64,000 nt of DNA from Planctomycetota bacterium (GCA_022566315.1 JADFJC010000005.1:18361-82360), one strand, 5' to 3'; shown: positions 49,181-58,411, counted from the stretch's first letter. Translations and numbers: made by a program. The notes: generated by a model from the sequence alone, not told the origin.

Positions 49181-51718
49181 ATGGCCACAGAAGAACAAAA
49201 AAATGTTCTCCAACAGGATATTTCCGAGGTGCCATCGGAAAGAGAATTATTTACAGGCGAAGTTCGAAGGGAACTCTCGGAGCGAGAAGTGTTTGTTGGA
49301 GACGAAGATTTTTACAAACTTTTGGCGGATTCCACGCCTGCTGATGCAGTTCAATCCGTCACCAGCCAGGCTGGTGCACGGACCAGCGCACGGCGCTCCC
49401 CGCGGGAGTCGATTCGGAATAAGCGTTTTTCGACCCTTCAAAAAGTCCTCATTACTGCCATTATTGTAATTGGTGCAATATTGCTGTATGTGCTGTTGGA
49501 ACCTTTGTTGCGGCCACTTAACAAAATTCCAACACCTGCCGCTCAACAAGCACATCCCTCTGAATTGCAGGTTGAAGATTCCACGCAGGCTGAAGGTTCC
49601 ACACAGGTGGTACAGGAACAAATCCAGGAGCCGGAGCCTTTGTTTCCACCAGCACAACCTCTGTCTTTGGAAGTTGCTCGGAACTTCTATCTGCAAAAGG
49701 ATTACGGTAAGGCTCATGCCGCTTATAACCAGCTTCATCAGAGTCTTCCAGCCGGTGCTAAAGAAGAGCTGCTGAGGGATTTTCTTCAGTTTAAAATGGC
49801 TTTGTGTTTGAGAAAGGCCGGCAATTCCGACCAGGCCGGCCGTTTATTCAGAACACTTTCACAAAGTCGTTCACTTGTCGTCAGAGTGGTTGCAAATTAC
49901 AACCTTAGTTTGCTTCAAGTCCAAAATAAGCAGTACCTCAAAGCGAGAACTAAAGCTTATCAGACGATTGCTTTGCTCAAAGCAGTGGATTTCGACAAGG
50001 ATTGGGCTTTGTCGTTGCAGCCTGATTGCCATTTCCTGGTTGCTGAGTCGATGACCAGAAATATCCTTTCGCTTTGCGATGCCGACACAGACCTTCCAGG
50101 CCGGTTGTGGAGTCACGATTTATCGGGATTCGATGTTGACCCTTTCATCAACTTAAACGATGCCCAATTGCGGGCCCTTTTGAATTCCGGCTCAAAGCAG
50201 TTAAAAGAAGGACTGCTCAGCCCTCGGATTCAGAAGCTCGAACATCAGGGTGTCCCGCCTCGTTGGTCTGTCGTTGCTTATGGGGCTTCGGTTGAAGAGC
50301 TGCTGGCAAGATTCGCTGCAAATGCCGGCCTTGATATTTCCTGGGTACACCACAAGACAACAGCCGCTGGACCAGCAGGGAATGCTATTCGCAAAAGGCC
50401 GGTGAGTTTGTATCTGCCGGCCGCAACCGCCCAGCAGGCAATCGAAGTGGCAGCCGGGCACGTGGGCTTAGTGGCACGTCTCGATGAAAATGGGCTTGTA
50501 AAAATTTCCAACCCGGCTGACTATTCATCATTATCAGAACACGTACATTTGCTTATACAGGACACTATTTCGCTTTGGAGAAAATTTCTACTTACATTCC
50601 ATAACGACCAGCGTATTCCAAACGCTCATTTTGCTCTGGGACTTTTGCACGCTCAGGAGAGCCAGATTATCAATGCTATTGCGGAGTACAAGTTAGTGGC
50701 CAATCACTTTTCACAAACATCTTTGGCGCCGTATGCACTGTTAAATTCGAGCAAACTCAAAGCTAATCTCCATGACTATTCCGGTGCACGAGAGGATTTG
50801 ACACAGCTTGTTGAGCAGTATCCTGATACCGAATTTTACGGCCAGGCATGTTTGAATCTTGCTGATGCAACAAGGAAAGCCGGGGTTTTGAATGGAGCTG
50901 AACGGCTCTATCGCAAAGTTTACAATCTTGGTTTGTCTTTGGAGATGCAGATTGCCTCTGCCCTCGGAGCAGGCAGATGTTCCTATCAGGCCCAGGACTA
51001 CGAAACTGCCGCCAAGTGGCTGACTCAATACCTCAATCTCGCCAAAGACCGCACAGATGCGGACTTCTACTTTGCCTACTTTCTCCTCGGCAAGACCAAC
51101 CTGGCATTAGGAAAGCCGCAGCAGGCTTCCCTTGCTTTTCAATACGCCCTAAGCGGACCGGCAGGGTGTCTTACCAGAGAAAGATATGTGGAGACAGTCT
51201 CAGCTTTAGTTGAGACACAGATACAACTGGAACATTTCGTCGAGGCTCTTGCATTATTAGAGGGTGTACACCCCTGGCAGTTCTCGAAGAAAGAATCTAT
51301 CGAGATATTACTACTCAAGGGCAGAGTTCTCCGTTTTATAGGTTTGTCCGATAAAGCTATTTCATTACTTGGTGACATTGCCGAATATCTGCCTGACTCT
51401 CAGTTGAAAACCAGGGTATCTTTTGAGTTAGTCAACTGCTATATCGCTAAAGGAGATTTGGAATTTGCCCACAAGAAGTTAGCGGAAATTCTTATTAGTG
51501 CTGCCCCCGGACCTTTGGCGCACGAAATGGCTCTCGAATTAGCTGAGGTTTGTTTGAAACTTGGTCAAAACTCTCAAACCGTCTCTGTTTGTTTGCAGCT
51601 TTTGGATTCGGCAGTATCAGCCCGGATAAAGCAAAAAGCCTTAAAGGTGCTGGCAGCCGCGTATAACCGGCAGAAAAAGTATGACGATGCAGCATTAGCT
51701 CTTTTGGGTCAATGGTAA
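49181..51718 (+). CDS. Large TPR membrane protein; ORF track start 49073, ATG at 49181 preferred because 49085-49160 looks like a repeat-filled 5' UTR
   Basis: TM segment 'VLITAIIVIGAILLYVLLEPLL' followed by many TPR-like helical pairs. Confidence 0.75.
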   Translation: MATEEQKNVLQQDISEVPSERELFTGEVRRELSEREVFVGDEDFYKLLADSTPADAVQSVTSQAGARTSARRSPRESIRNKRFSTLQKVLITAIIVIGAILLYVLLEPLLRPLNKIPTPAAQQAHPSELQVEDSTQAEGSTQVVQEQIQEPEPLFPPAQPLSLEVARNFYLQKDYGKAHAAYNQLHQSLPAGAKEELLRDFLQFKMALCLRKAGNSDQAGRLFRTLSQSRSLVVRVVANYNLSLLQVQNKQYLKARTKAYQTIALLKAVDFDKDWALSLQPDCHFLVAESMTRNILSLCDADTDLPGRLWSHDLSGFDVDPFINLNDAQLRALLNSGSKQLKEGLLSPRIQKLEHQGVPPRWSVVAYGASVEELLARFAANAGLDISWVHHKTTAAGPAGNAIRKRPVSLYLPAATAQQAIEVAAGHVGLVARLDENGLVKISNPADYSSLSEHVHLLIQDTISLWRKFLLTFHNDQRIPNAHFALGLLHAQESQIINAIAEYKLVANHFSQTSLAPYALLNSSKLKANLHDYSGAREDLTQLVEQYPDTEFYGQACLNLADATRKAGVLNGAERLYRKVYNLGLSLEMQIASALGAGRCSYQAQDYETAAKWLTQYLNLAKDRTDADFYFAYFLLGKTNLALGKPQQASLAFQYALSGPAGCLTRERYVETVSALVETQIQLEHFVEALALLEGVHPWQFSKKESIEILLLKGRVLRFIGLSDKAISLLGDIAEYLPDSQLKTRVSFELVNCYIAKGDLEFAHKKLAEILISAAPGPLAHEMALELAEVCLKLGQNSQTVSVCLQLLDSAVSARIKQKALKVLAAAYNRQKKYDDAALALLGQW
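49360..49408 (+). repeat. Double-hairpin palindrome in coding linker
   Basis: CACCAGCC-A-GGCTGGTG and CTCCC-CGC-GGGAG, encoding the Arg/Ser linker before the TM helix. Confidence 0.6.
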
Positions 51719-51723
51719 TGATA

Positions 51724-52500
51724 ATGAAAAATAAGAAGTCTATCGGTTATTGGTTATTGGAATTCAGATGTCAGATTTTCTGTCTTCTGTTTTCTGTCTT
51801 CTGTTTTCTGACTTACTCTGCTGCTGCGGTTGGCCAAAAATCGCCGCAGAGCGCTTTTCTTGCTCCGCCGGACCCAAATAATAACTTCAGACGACAATTG
51901 TGGCGGGCTGAGCTTAGCATTGCTAAAGACGAAAAGGATAAAGGAACAAAAAATGAGCTTAAGCGAATAATCGAACAAATTCGCTCTATTAAATTTGAGT
52001 CCCGGAAGGAAATCTTTGAGCCTGTTATTGTCCCCGAGGCGGTGCTGATAGATGAGCCTAATGAAGCTGTATCCGAGACGAAAGAACAAGAGAAAAACCA
52101 AATCGAACCCAAACTGCAATACGAGCCGATAACCGGCAAAACTTTACAATTAATCAAGAACCTCTCGCAGCATCTTGACAATCTGCGCAACTCTTTTGAG
52201 CTGGGAGAGACCTTGTTTCTCAGCGGAAATCTAAAGGAAGCTGCAATATTTTACCGGGAAGCTCTTAAACGTAAAAGTCCGGATGACGTCGGCTCAGCTC
52301 AGGACAGAGACTGGATCTTATTTCAGATAGGCAACTGCCTGCGGAATGACGACCCGCCCACGGCAATAAAGACGTACGGACAAGTAATTATAGGGTACCC
52401 CAATTCGCCGTGGAAGGAATTAGCCGAAGCCCGGAGCAAATTGCTCGATTGGTACTTAACAGACAAACCACGTGAGTTAATTGCAGAACACAAACGGTAG
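51724..52500 (+). CDS. Exported TPR-like protein; ATG at 51724 preferred, ORF track start 51712
   Basis: Signal peptide then helical repeat region 'LGETLFLSGNLKEAAIFYREALKR'. Confidence 0.65.
   Translation: MKNKKSIGYWLLEFRCQIFCLLFSVFCFLTYSAAAVGQKSPQSAFLAPPDPNNNFRRQLWRAELSIAKDEKDKGTKNELKRIIEQIRSIKFESRKEIFEPVIVPEAVLIDEPNEAVSETKEQEKNQIEPKLQYEPITGKTLQLIKNLSQHLDNLRNSFELGETLFLSGNLKEAAIFYREALKRKSPDDVGSAQDRDWILFQIGNCLRNDDPPTAIKTYGQVIIGYPNSPWKELAEARSKLLDWYLTDKPRELIAEHKR
51743..51812 (+). repeat. Heptad array inside coding sequence forming the signal peptide core
   Basis: GGTTATT GGTTATT GG... and TTCTGTC TTCTGTT TTCTGTC TTCTGTT TTCTGAC. Confidence 0.9.
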
Positions 52501-52521
52501 ATTGTAAGGAGTACGCTTCAA

Positions 52522-54042
52522 GTGAGTAAGGCCGAAATAAACAACCTCAGCAATGGCAAACAAGAAGATATCGCGAATGTATTGATAGCTGATAACGACT
52601 CTGAGCTGGCTCGGTTTATGCTTGAGATATTGGCTCGCAAAGGAATACGCGGGCATCTTGCCAACGATAAAGACAGTGCGATTGACTTTATTAACAAAGG
52701 TAGTTGCGACCTTGTATTCACCGGTGACAGAATAAACCGGCGGGCAAACTTGTCCAGACGACCGCAGGATGGTTTTGAACTGCTTGAGAAAATCAAGGCG
52801 AATTGGCCGGAACTACCGGTGATTATGATAACAGAGGCTAAAAACCGAAGCCCGAAAAACCAGCAGCGAACTATTGAGACAGCAGTCAGGGCCGTTCGAC
52901 AGGGCTGTTGTGATTTCCTAATCAAGCCGCTCGACTGTGAAAAAATAGAGACACTGTTGGATACTTTCCTGCCTAACCACAGCGTCTCAACGATAGATTC
53001 GGCTTACGAGGACACCCGCTGCCTTTATAGGATTGTGGGCAGAAGTGCGAAACTCGTTCAAACCGTCGAATTGGCTAAAAGAATCGCTCCCACCTCAGCA
53101 CCGGTTTTAATAAGTGGTGAAAGTGGGACAGGCAAGGAGCTGCTCTCTTATCTTGTCCATCAAAAAAGCAAAAGAGCACATGCTTCGTATATCAAAATCA
53201 ATTGTGCTGCATTAAGTGATTCGCTCCTCGAAAGCGAGCTGTTCGGTCATGAAAAAGGTGCCTTCACCGGTGCCTACACTCAGCGCAAAGGCCGATTCGA
53301 AATGGCGCACGGTGGAACTTTGCTCCTGGATGAGATTGCTGAAACACCCATAAGGTTTCAGGCCAAGCTGTTGCGAGTGCTCGAACAGCAGGATTTTGAA
53401 CGGGTTGGCGGAAATGAAATTGTTAAAGTCGATGTTCGAATAGTAAGTACTACAAATAAGGATTTATTACAGGAAGTTCAGCAGGGACGGTTCCGTCAGG
53501 ACCTTTATTATCGGTTAAGCGGCGTAAGATTAGTGGCCTGTCCTCTCAGAGAACGCAAAGATGACTTATATGACCTCGTGTGGTATTTTGTCAACCTTTA
53601 CGCTCGCGAAGTACAGCGTCGTATCACTAAGCTTGATTCTGCCATGATGGACATTTTTGCCAAATACCACTGGCCCGGAAATGTCCGCCAATTGCGAAAT
53701 GTTGTACGAACTTCGCTGATTTTGGGAGTTGGACAGACACTGTCATTAGCTGATGTCTCCTGGCTCTTTGATGAATTACAACCACTTCCACAGGAGAGTC
53801 CGTCGTCAGTCGTCAGTCGCCTGTCATCCGTCGAACAAGAGACGAGAGACGAGCGACGAGAGACGAAAACAGACCTCGGAGGAGTATCGCTTGAACAGGT
53901 GGAAAGGCGAGCAATTTTGGATACTTTACGCCAGACAGGAGGCAACCAGACCAAGGCCGCAAAGGTCTTGGGCATCAGTGACCGAACGTTGCGCGATAGG
54001 ATACATCGCTATCGCAGACAGGGTTGCCTGCAGTTGGCATAG
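52522..54042 (+). CDS. Sigma-54-dependent NtrC-family activator (FlrC/FleR-like role inferred)
   Basis: 'GESGTGKELLSYLVH', 'ELFGHEKGAFTGAYTQRKG', C-term HTH 'GGNQTKAAKVLGISDRTLRDRIHRYRRQG'. Confidence 0.94.
   Translation: MSKAEINNLSNGKQEDIANVLIADNDSELARFMLEILARKGIRGHLANDKDSAIDFINKGSCDLVFTGDRINRRANLSRRPQDGFELLEKIKANWPELPVIMITEAKNRSPKNQQRTIETAVRAVRQGCCDFLIKPLDCEKIETLLDTFLPNHSVSTIDSAYEDTRCLYRIVGRSAKLVQTVELAKRIAPTSAPVLISGESGTGKELLSYLVHQKSKRAHASYIKINCAALSDSLLESELFGHEKGAFTGAYTQRKGRFEMAHGGTLLLDEIAETPIRFQAKLLRVLEQQDFERVGGNEIVKVDVRIVSTTNKDLLQEVQQGRFRQDLYYRLSGVRLVACPLRERKDDLYDLVWYFVNLYAREVQRRITKLDSAMMDIFAKYHWPGNVRQLRNVVRTSLILGVGQTLSLADVSWLFDELQPLPQESPSSVVSRLSSVEQETRDERRETKTDLGGVSLEQVERRAILDTLRQTGGNQTKAAKVLGISDRTLRDRIHRYRRQGCLQLA
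53800..53873 (+). repeat. Heptad palindromic array in coding linker
   Basis: GTCGTCA GTCGTCA GTCGCCT GTCATCC GTCGAAC | AAGAGAC GAGAGAC GAGCGAC GAGAGAC GAAAACA. Confidence 0.92.
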
Positions 54043-54044
54043 GA

Positions 54045-54097
54045 CCCCACACTTATGTGTGGGGAAATAGAAGGATACCACACATGTAAATGTGTGG
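54045..54097 (+). promoter_or_regulatory. Double perfect hairpin at the fliL ribosome-binding region
   Basis: CCCCACAC-TTAT-GTGTGGGG (54045-54064) and CCACACAT-GTAA-ATGTGTGG (54078-54097), second abuts AGGAAAGG upstream of ATG 54117. Confidence 0.7.
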
Positions 54098-54116
54098 AGG
54101 AAAGGAAAGAAAGAAA

Positions 54117-54710
54117 ATGGCAGATGCAGATGAAACAAAACAGCCGGAAAAGCCGGAAAAACAAGAAGCCACAAAGTCCGAAGCGGGTGATAAGAAGTCT
54201 TTGATAGGTCGGCTCCTGCCGAAGATAATATTAGCTGTTGTATTGTTGGTTTTCGCCGGTGCCGGTTTCACTCTCGGTCGATTGTTTGCCGGCTCCGGCA
54301 CATCTCAAACGTCCGGTGCTTCCGAACAGGACCAGTCCGCTCAGGTAGAGAAGCTGGAAGCGAAGGGTTCGGCAGATGGTTCTCAAAAAAGCTGGTATTA
54401 TCATTTGGAGCCTGTTATAGCAAATCTCGATGTGGCCGACGTAACACGCTATGTTCGGGCCTCTTTAACACTTGAAGTAAGTTCCGAGGTGGATGAAAAG
54501 AAAGGCACTGCTTTTCTTGATGAGAAAAAACCCATCTTGAGAAACTGGCTTACTGTTTACCTGGCGAGTTTAGGTCTTGATGATATCAGAGGCGAAAGTA
54601 GCCTCAAGCGTATCCAGTCACAGGTACTCGATGCTTTTAACGAAAAGCTTTTTCCTGATTCCAAACCCAAAATCAAGCGCATTCTATTTAAGGAATTCGC
54701 AGTCCAATGA
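54117..54710 (+). CDS. fliL: Flagellar basal body protein FliL; ATG at 54117 preferred
   Basis: TM 'IILAVVLLVFAGAGFTLGRLF' then 'YYHLEPVIANLDVADVTRYVRASLTLEV'. Confidence 0.85.
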   Translation: MADADETKQPEKPEKQEATKSEAGDKKSLIGRLLPKIILAVVLLVFAGAGFTLGRLFAGSGTSQTSGASEQDQSAQVEKLEAKGSADGSQKSWYYHLEPVIANLDVADVTRYVRASLTLEVSSEVDEKKGTAFLDEKKPILRNWLTVYLASLGLDDIRGESSLKRIQSQVLDAFNEKLFPDSKPKIKRILFKEFAVQ

Positions 54711-55666
54711 GCAGAGCAGCTAACAATTTAAGCAAGGAAAAAATACAACAGCTCCTGATTGCCGTTGGGTCAGGCCCAATGGAAGATACTACAGGTATAG
54801 AGGCGACGGAGTACAATTGGAACAAGCCTCACTGTTTTGATCGCAAGCAGTTCAATAAACTCGACAATTTCACAAAAAAGGTAGCCAAAGCGATGACTGT
54901 AAAATTCGTTGACTTTTGCCACAGCCAGTTCGATGTCACAGTTGTTTCGACAAAGCAGCACTTTGCTACTAAGCTTGTTGACCAGGCTATGGAGAGCAGG
55001 CAGGATGATTATTATCTTGCTTTCGGCACCGACCAGGACCATCCCTGTGGACTCATTAGCATACCCATCAAAACGGCATTCATCTGGGCTACACAATTGC
55101 TCGGCGACCCTGAATCTGAAGAAAATTCAGGTAGAGATTTGTCGCAATTGGAAGAATCGCTTTTGTTGGACCTGCTCTCTGCCCTTATTGAGGCATTTTC
55201 TCAGAATATTGGGGACTTCCAGCCGGCAAAGAATATTATCCGAGGACTCTTTCCTCTCGAACTGAAAGGCACAGAAGAACTCTGTAAAATTACTCTTGAC
55301 GTCAAGAAAAAAAACCAGGAAAGCGGTTCTGAAGCTTACATCTTAGTACTATGCAGCAAGCTGGAATCTGTTGTGGGTAAAGCCGCTGAAACTGTTGGTG
55401 GCTTCTCAGCCGAGGATACCTCAAAAGCAATCCTTGGCCATATACAGCAAATGCCGGTGTGTATTACAGCCCAACTGGCTTCTACGGTGCTTACTCTTGA
55501 AGAGATAATGAGTCTTGAGGTGGGCGACATATTGTTACTTGATAAAAAGGTTAATGAATCGATCGAGTTGGTAGTTAGCGGTCAAACTGCTTTTCGCGGT
55601 CGGCCTGCAAAATCAGCGGGCAAGCACGCTGTGCTAATTACAGAACTGTCGTGTGATGCAGGGTAA
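54707..55666 (+). CDS. fliM: Flagellar motor switch protein FliM
   Basis: 'LSKEKIQQLL', 'YNWNKPHCFDRKQFNKLDNFTKKVAKAM', C-term SpoA-like 'STVLTLEEIMSLEVGDILLLDK'. Confidence 0.9.
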   Translation: MSRAANNLSKEKIQQLLIAVGSGPMEDTTGIEATEYNWNKPHCFDRKQFNKLDNFTKKVAKAMTVKFVDFCHSQFDVTVVSTKQHFATKLVDQAMESRQDDYYLAFGTDQDHPCGLISIPIKTAFIWATQLLGDPESEENSGRDLSQLEESLLLDLLSALIEAFSQNIGDFQPAKNIIRGLFPLELKGTEELCKITLDVKKKNQESGSEAYILVLCSKLESVVGKAAETVGGFSAEDTSKAILGHIQQMPVCITAQLASTVLTLEEIMSLEVGDILLLDKKVNESIELVVSGQTAFRGRPAKSAGKHAVLITELSCDAG

Positions 55667-55730
55667 ATAGTGAGTGGTGAGTGGTAAATAGTAAGTAGTT
55701 AATTGACCAATTAACCAATCACCAATTTTG
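55667..55730. repeat. Heptad palindromic array (TGAGTGG / CCAATTA)
   Basis: TGAGTGG TGAGTGG TAAATAG TAAGTAG TTAATTGA CCAATTA ACCAATC ACCAATT after fliM stop. Confidence 0.9.
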
Positions 55731-55746
55731 TAAAGGAAATCAAAAT

Positions 55747-56127
55747 ATGGCAGAAACAACTGAAGCTGTGGAAGAAAAACAGGAAAGCGGTACGGCACAA
55801 GAAGACTCAAAGACACAGGCGCAATCTGCTGAATTTCCTGAAGTTAATGCAACCGACGACACAGGTGCCGGCGGTAGTATCGACCTCTTACTGGATGTGA
55901 ATATAGCTGTTACTGTTTCTATTGGACAAACAGAGATACCTGTCCGGCGGCTTTTACGGCTTGGACCTGGCTCAGTATTGGAACTCGATAAATCTATTGG
56001 TGAACCCGCAGACTTGTATCTCAGGGATACTCGGTTTGCCACGGGAAGCGTTGTGGTCGTGGACGGCCGGTTCGCCGTCAAAATAAAACAGATTCTTGGC
56101 CTTGGTGATGCTGCTGCCGAGGGATGA
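55747..56127 (+). CDS. fliN: Flagellar motor switch protein FliN
   Basis: 'LLLDVNIAVTVSIGQTEIPVRRLLRLGPGSVLELDKSIGEPADLYLRDTRFATGSVVVVDGRFAVKIKQIL'. Confidence 0.97.
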   Translation: MAETTEAVEEKQESGTAQEDSKTQAQSAEFPEVNATDDTGAGGSIDLLLDVNIAVTVSIGQTEIPVRRLLRLGPGSVLELDKSIGEPADLYLRDTRFATGSVVVVDGRFAVKIKQILGLGDAAAEG

Positions 56128-56170
56128 GATTGAGAAGAAAGGGACCCCCGCTTCGCGGGAAACAATTGTG

Positions 56171-58336
56171 ATGGCAGGTTCTGTACAATCAAATACATCA
56201 AAAGCACTGGAGTCAGACGCACTCAATACGCCTTTTGCGGCTTACAGCAATATTATTTTAGCTATTGGTCTGGTAACCGTTCTTGCAACACTTCTTATTC
56301 CTCTGCCAACAGCATTGTTGGATATACTTTTAGCCGGCAGCATCTCATTATCGGTGGCTGTTTTAATAATTACACTCACGTCAAAAGAGGCGCTCGAATT
56401 ATCCACCTTTCCTTCGCTGCTTCTTTTCGTAACACTGTATCGACTTTCTATTAATGTGGCCTCAACAAGATTGATACTCTTACAGGGCAACGCAGGGAAA
56501 ATTATACAGACCTTCGGAATGTTCGTTGCCGGTGGTAGTCTCGTTGTCGGACTGGTGATTTTCTTAATACTTGTCGTTATTCAATTCATAGTAATTACAA
56601 AAGGTGCCGGACGCGTAAGTGAAGTGGCTGCTCGTTTTACACTTGATGCTATGCCCGGAAAGCAGATGGCAATTGACGCAGACCTTAACGCAGGGACGAT
56701 TACAGAAAAACAGGCAAACGAACGAAGGGCTAAAATTGTCAGAGAAAGTGAATTCTACGGTGCTATGGATGGTGCCAGTAAATTCATTGTCGGAGATGCA
56801 AAAGCAGGGCTTATAATCACCGCTATTAACCTCATCGGAGGTATAGCTATGGGCTACTCACGCGGGATGACGATTGCCGGTGCCGTAAGGACTTATTCCA
56901 TTCTTTCAATTGGTGACGGACTTGTCAGCCAGATACCATCAATGATAATCTCCATAAGTGCGGGTTTTCTGGTAACTAAAATCTCCTCGAAACATAGCGT
57001 TGGCCAGGACCTTAGCATGCAGTTTCTTAAGACCAGCGAGCCACTGATAATAGCATCCTTCATCATTGCTTCGCTGGCCCTTGTGCCGGGCCTGCCTCCA
57101 ATACCATTTCTGTTGCTGGCGGCAGGTACCGCTTTGACCGGAAGAGCCGTGGCTAAGTCTGAAAAATCCCGTTCCGGAAAGCTCGAAGACTCGGGAGCTG
57201 CTCCGGCAAAAGCCGAGAAACAACCGGTTGAAGACTTGCTGGACATTGACAGAGTTTCTGTACAGGTCGGTGTGAGATTGATTACTATGGTGGACCCTCG
57301 CAAAGACAGTGCTATTTTCGATAGAATCGGTGCCTTGAGGAGAAAATTTGCTCAGGAGCTTGGCATCGTTATTCCTCTGGTTAGACTGCGGGATAATATC
57401 AACCTTGAACCCACTACTTATGTGATTAAGATTCTCGACCATATAGTAGCGAAGGGGCAATTAGAACCGAATATGTTCCTCGCAATGGATGCCGGTAATG
57501 TTCAGAAAAAAGTAGAGGGCATAGAAACCGCTGAACCTGTCTATGGATTGCCTGCTTTGTGGATTGCACCGGACGACAAAGAAAAGGCTGAACTAAACGG
57601 ATATACTGTAATCGACCCGGAATCCGTTTTCATTACTCATTTATCTGAAACGCTGAAAAAACACGCAGACGAATTATTGACTCGCGAAGACGTTCAGCTT
57701 CTTGTTGACCGGCTTCGAAAAACTCAGCCCTCTTTGGTCGGAGAGGTTGTTGGGGCCGATGGAGGAGTACCTATTGGACTGCTTCAGCGAGTGCTTAAGA
57801 ACCTTCTGACAGATGCAATACCGATCCGCGAGCTGACTGTCATACTTGAATCCTTGGGAGAGAACGCTTCAAAAACTAAAAACGCCGATGTTTTAACTGA
57901 GATGGTTCGTAAAGCCTTAAGCAGGACCATTACCGAGTTGTATAAGAACGAGGCTGGGAAAATTTTGGCCATAACATTGAACCCGGCGATCGAACATCAA
58001 ATGGTCTCAACCTTACGCCAGGAGGCCGATGGAATAAACCTCGCTTTATCCACCGAAATGGCAATGGATATAAGTAAAAAAAGTGCACAAGCCTGGAAGG
58101 CGGCAATGGACAAAGGCAGAGACAAGGTGGTTTTGTTATGTGATTCAAGGTTACGTTCACCACTGGCGGCAATGTTATCAAGAACAGTCGCACTCTTGCC
58201 GGTCATAGCTTATGACGAAATTGTGCTTGGAACCGAAGTAGAATCGATAGAAACAATATCCATCCAGCAAAATGAGATGACAGCACCCGAAGGACAAGGA
58301 CAGCTTACCCCTGCTTTAGCAGGGACGACAATGTGA
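56171..58336 (+). CDS. flhA: Flagellar export protein FlhA; ATG at 56171 preferred
   Basis: 'FTLDAMPGKQMAIDADLNAGTITEKQANERRAKIVRESEFYGAMDGASKFIVGDAKAGLIITAINLIGG'. Confidence 0.98.
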   Translation: MAGSVQSNTSKALESDALNTPFAAYSNIILAIGLVTVLATLLIPLPTALLDILLAGSISLSVAVLIITLTSKEALELSTFPSLLLFVTLYRLSINVASTRLILLQGNAGKIIQTFGMFVAGGSLVVGLVIFLILVVIQFIVITKGAGRVSEVAARFTLDAMPGKQMAIDADLNAGTITEKQANERRAKIVRESEFYGAMDGASKFIVGDAKAGLIITAINLIGGIAMGYSRGMTIAGAVRTYSILSIGDGLVSQIPSMIISISAGFLVTKISSKHSVGQDLSMQFLKTSEPLIIASFIIASLALVPGLPPIPFLLLAAGTALTGRAVAKSEKSRSGKLEDSGAAPAKAEKQPVEDLLDIDRVSVQVGVRLITMVDPRKDSAIFDRIGALRRKFAQELGIVIPLVRLRDNINLEPTTYVIKILDHIVAKGQLEPNMFLAMDAGNVQKKVEGIETAEPVYGLPALWIAPDDKEKAELNGYTVIDPESVFITHLSETLKKHADELLTREDVQLLVDRLRKTQPSLVGEVVGADGGVPIGLLQRVLKNLLTDAIPIRELTVILESLGENASKTKNADVLTEMVRKALSRTITELYKNEAGKILAITLNPAIEHQMVSTLRQEADGINLALSTEMAMDISKKSAQAWKAAMDKGRDKVVLLCDSRLRSPLAAMLSRTVALLPVIAYDEIVLGTEVESIETISIQQNEMTAPEGQGQLTPALAGTTM

Positions 58337-58411
58337 TAAAGTCAGAAAACAGAAGACAGAAAACAGAGGACAGAAAACAGACATCTGACTTCTGACTTCT
58401 GACCTCTGACA
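58337..58411. repeat. Heptad palindromic array (AAACAGA / CTTCTGA)
   Basis: AGTCAGA AAACAGA AGACAGA AAACAGA GGACAGA AAACAGA | CATCTGA CTTCTGA CTTCTGA CCTCTGA CATCTAA after flhA stop. Confidence 0.95.
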
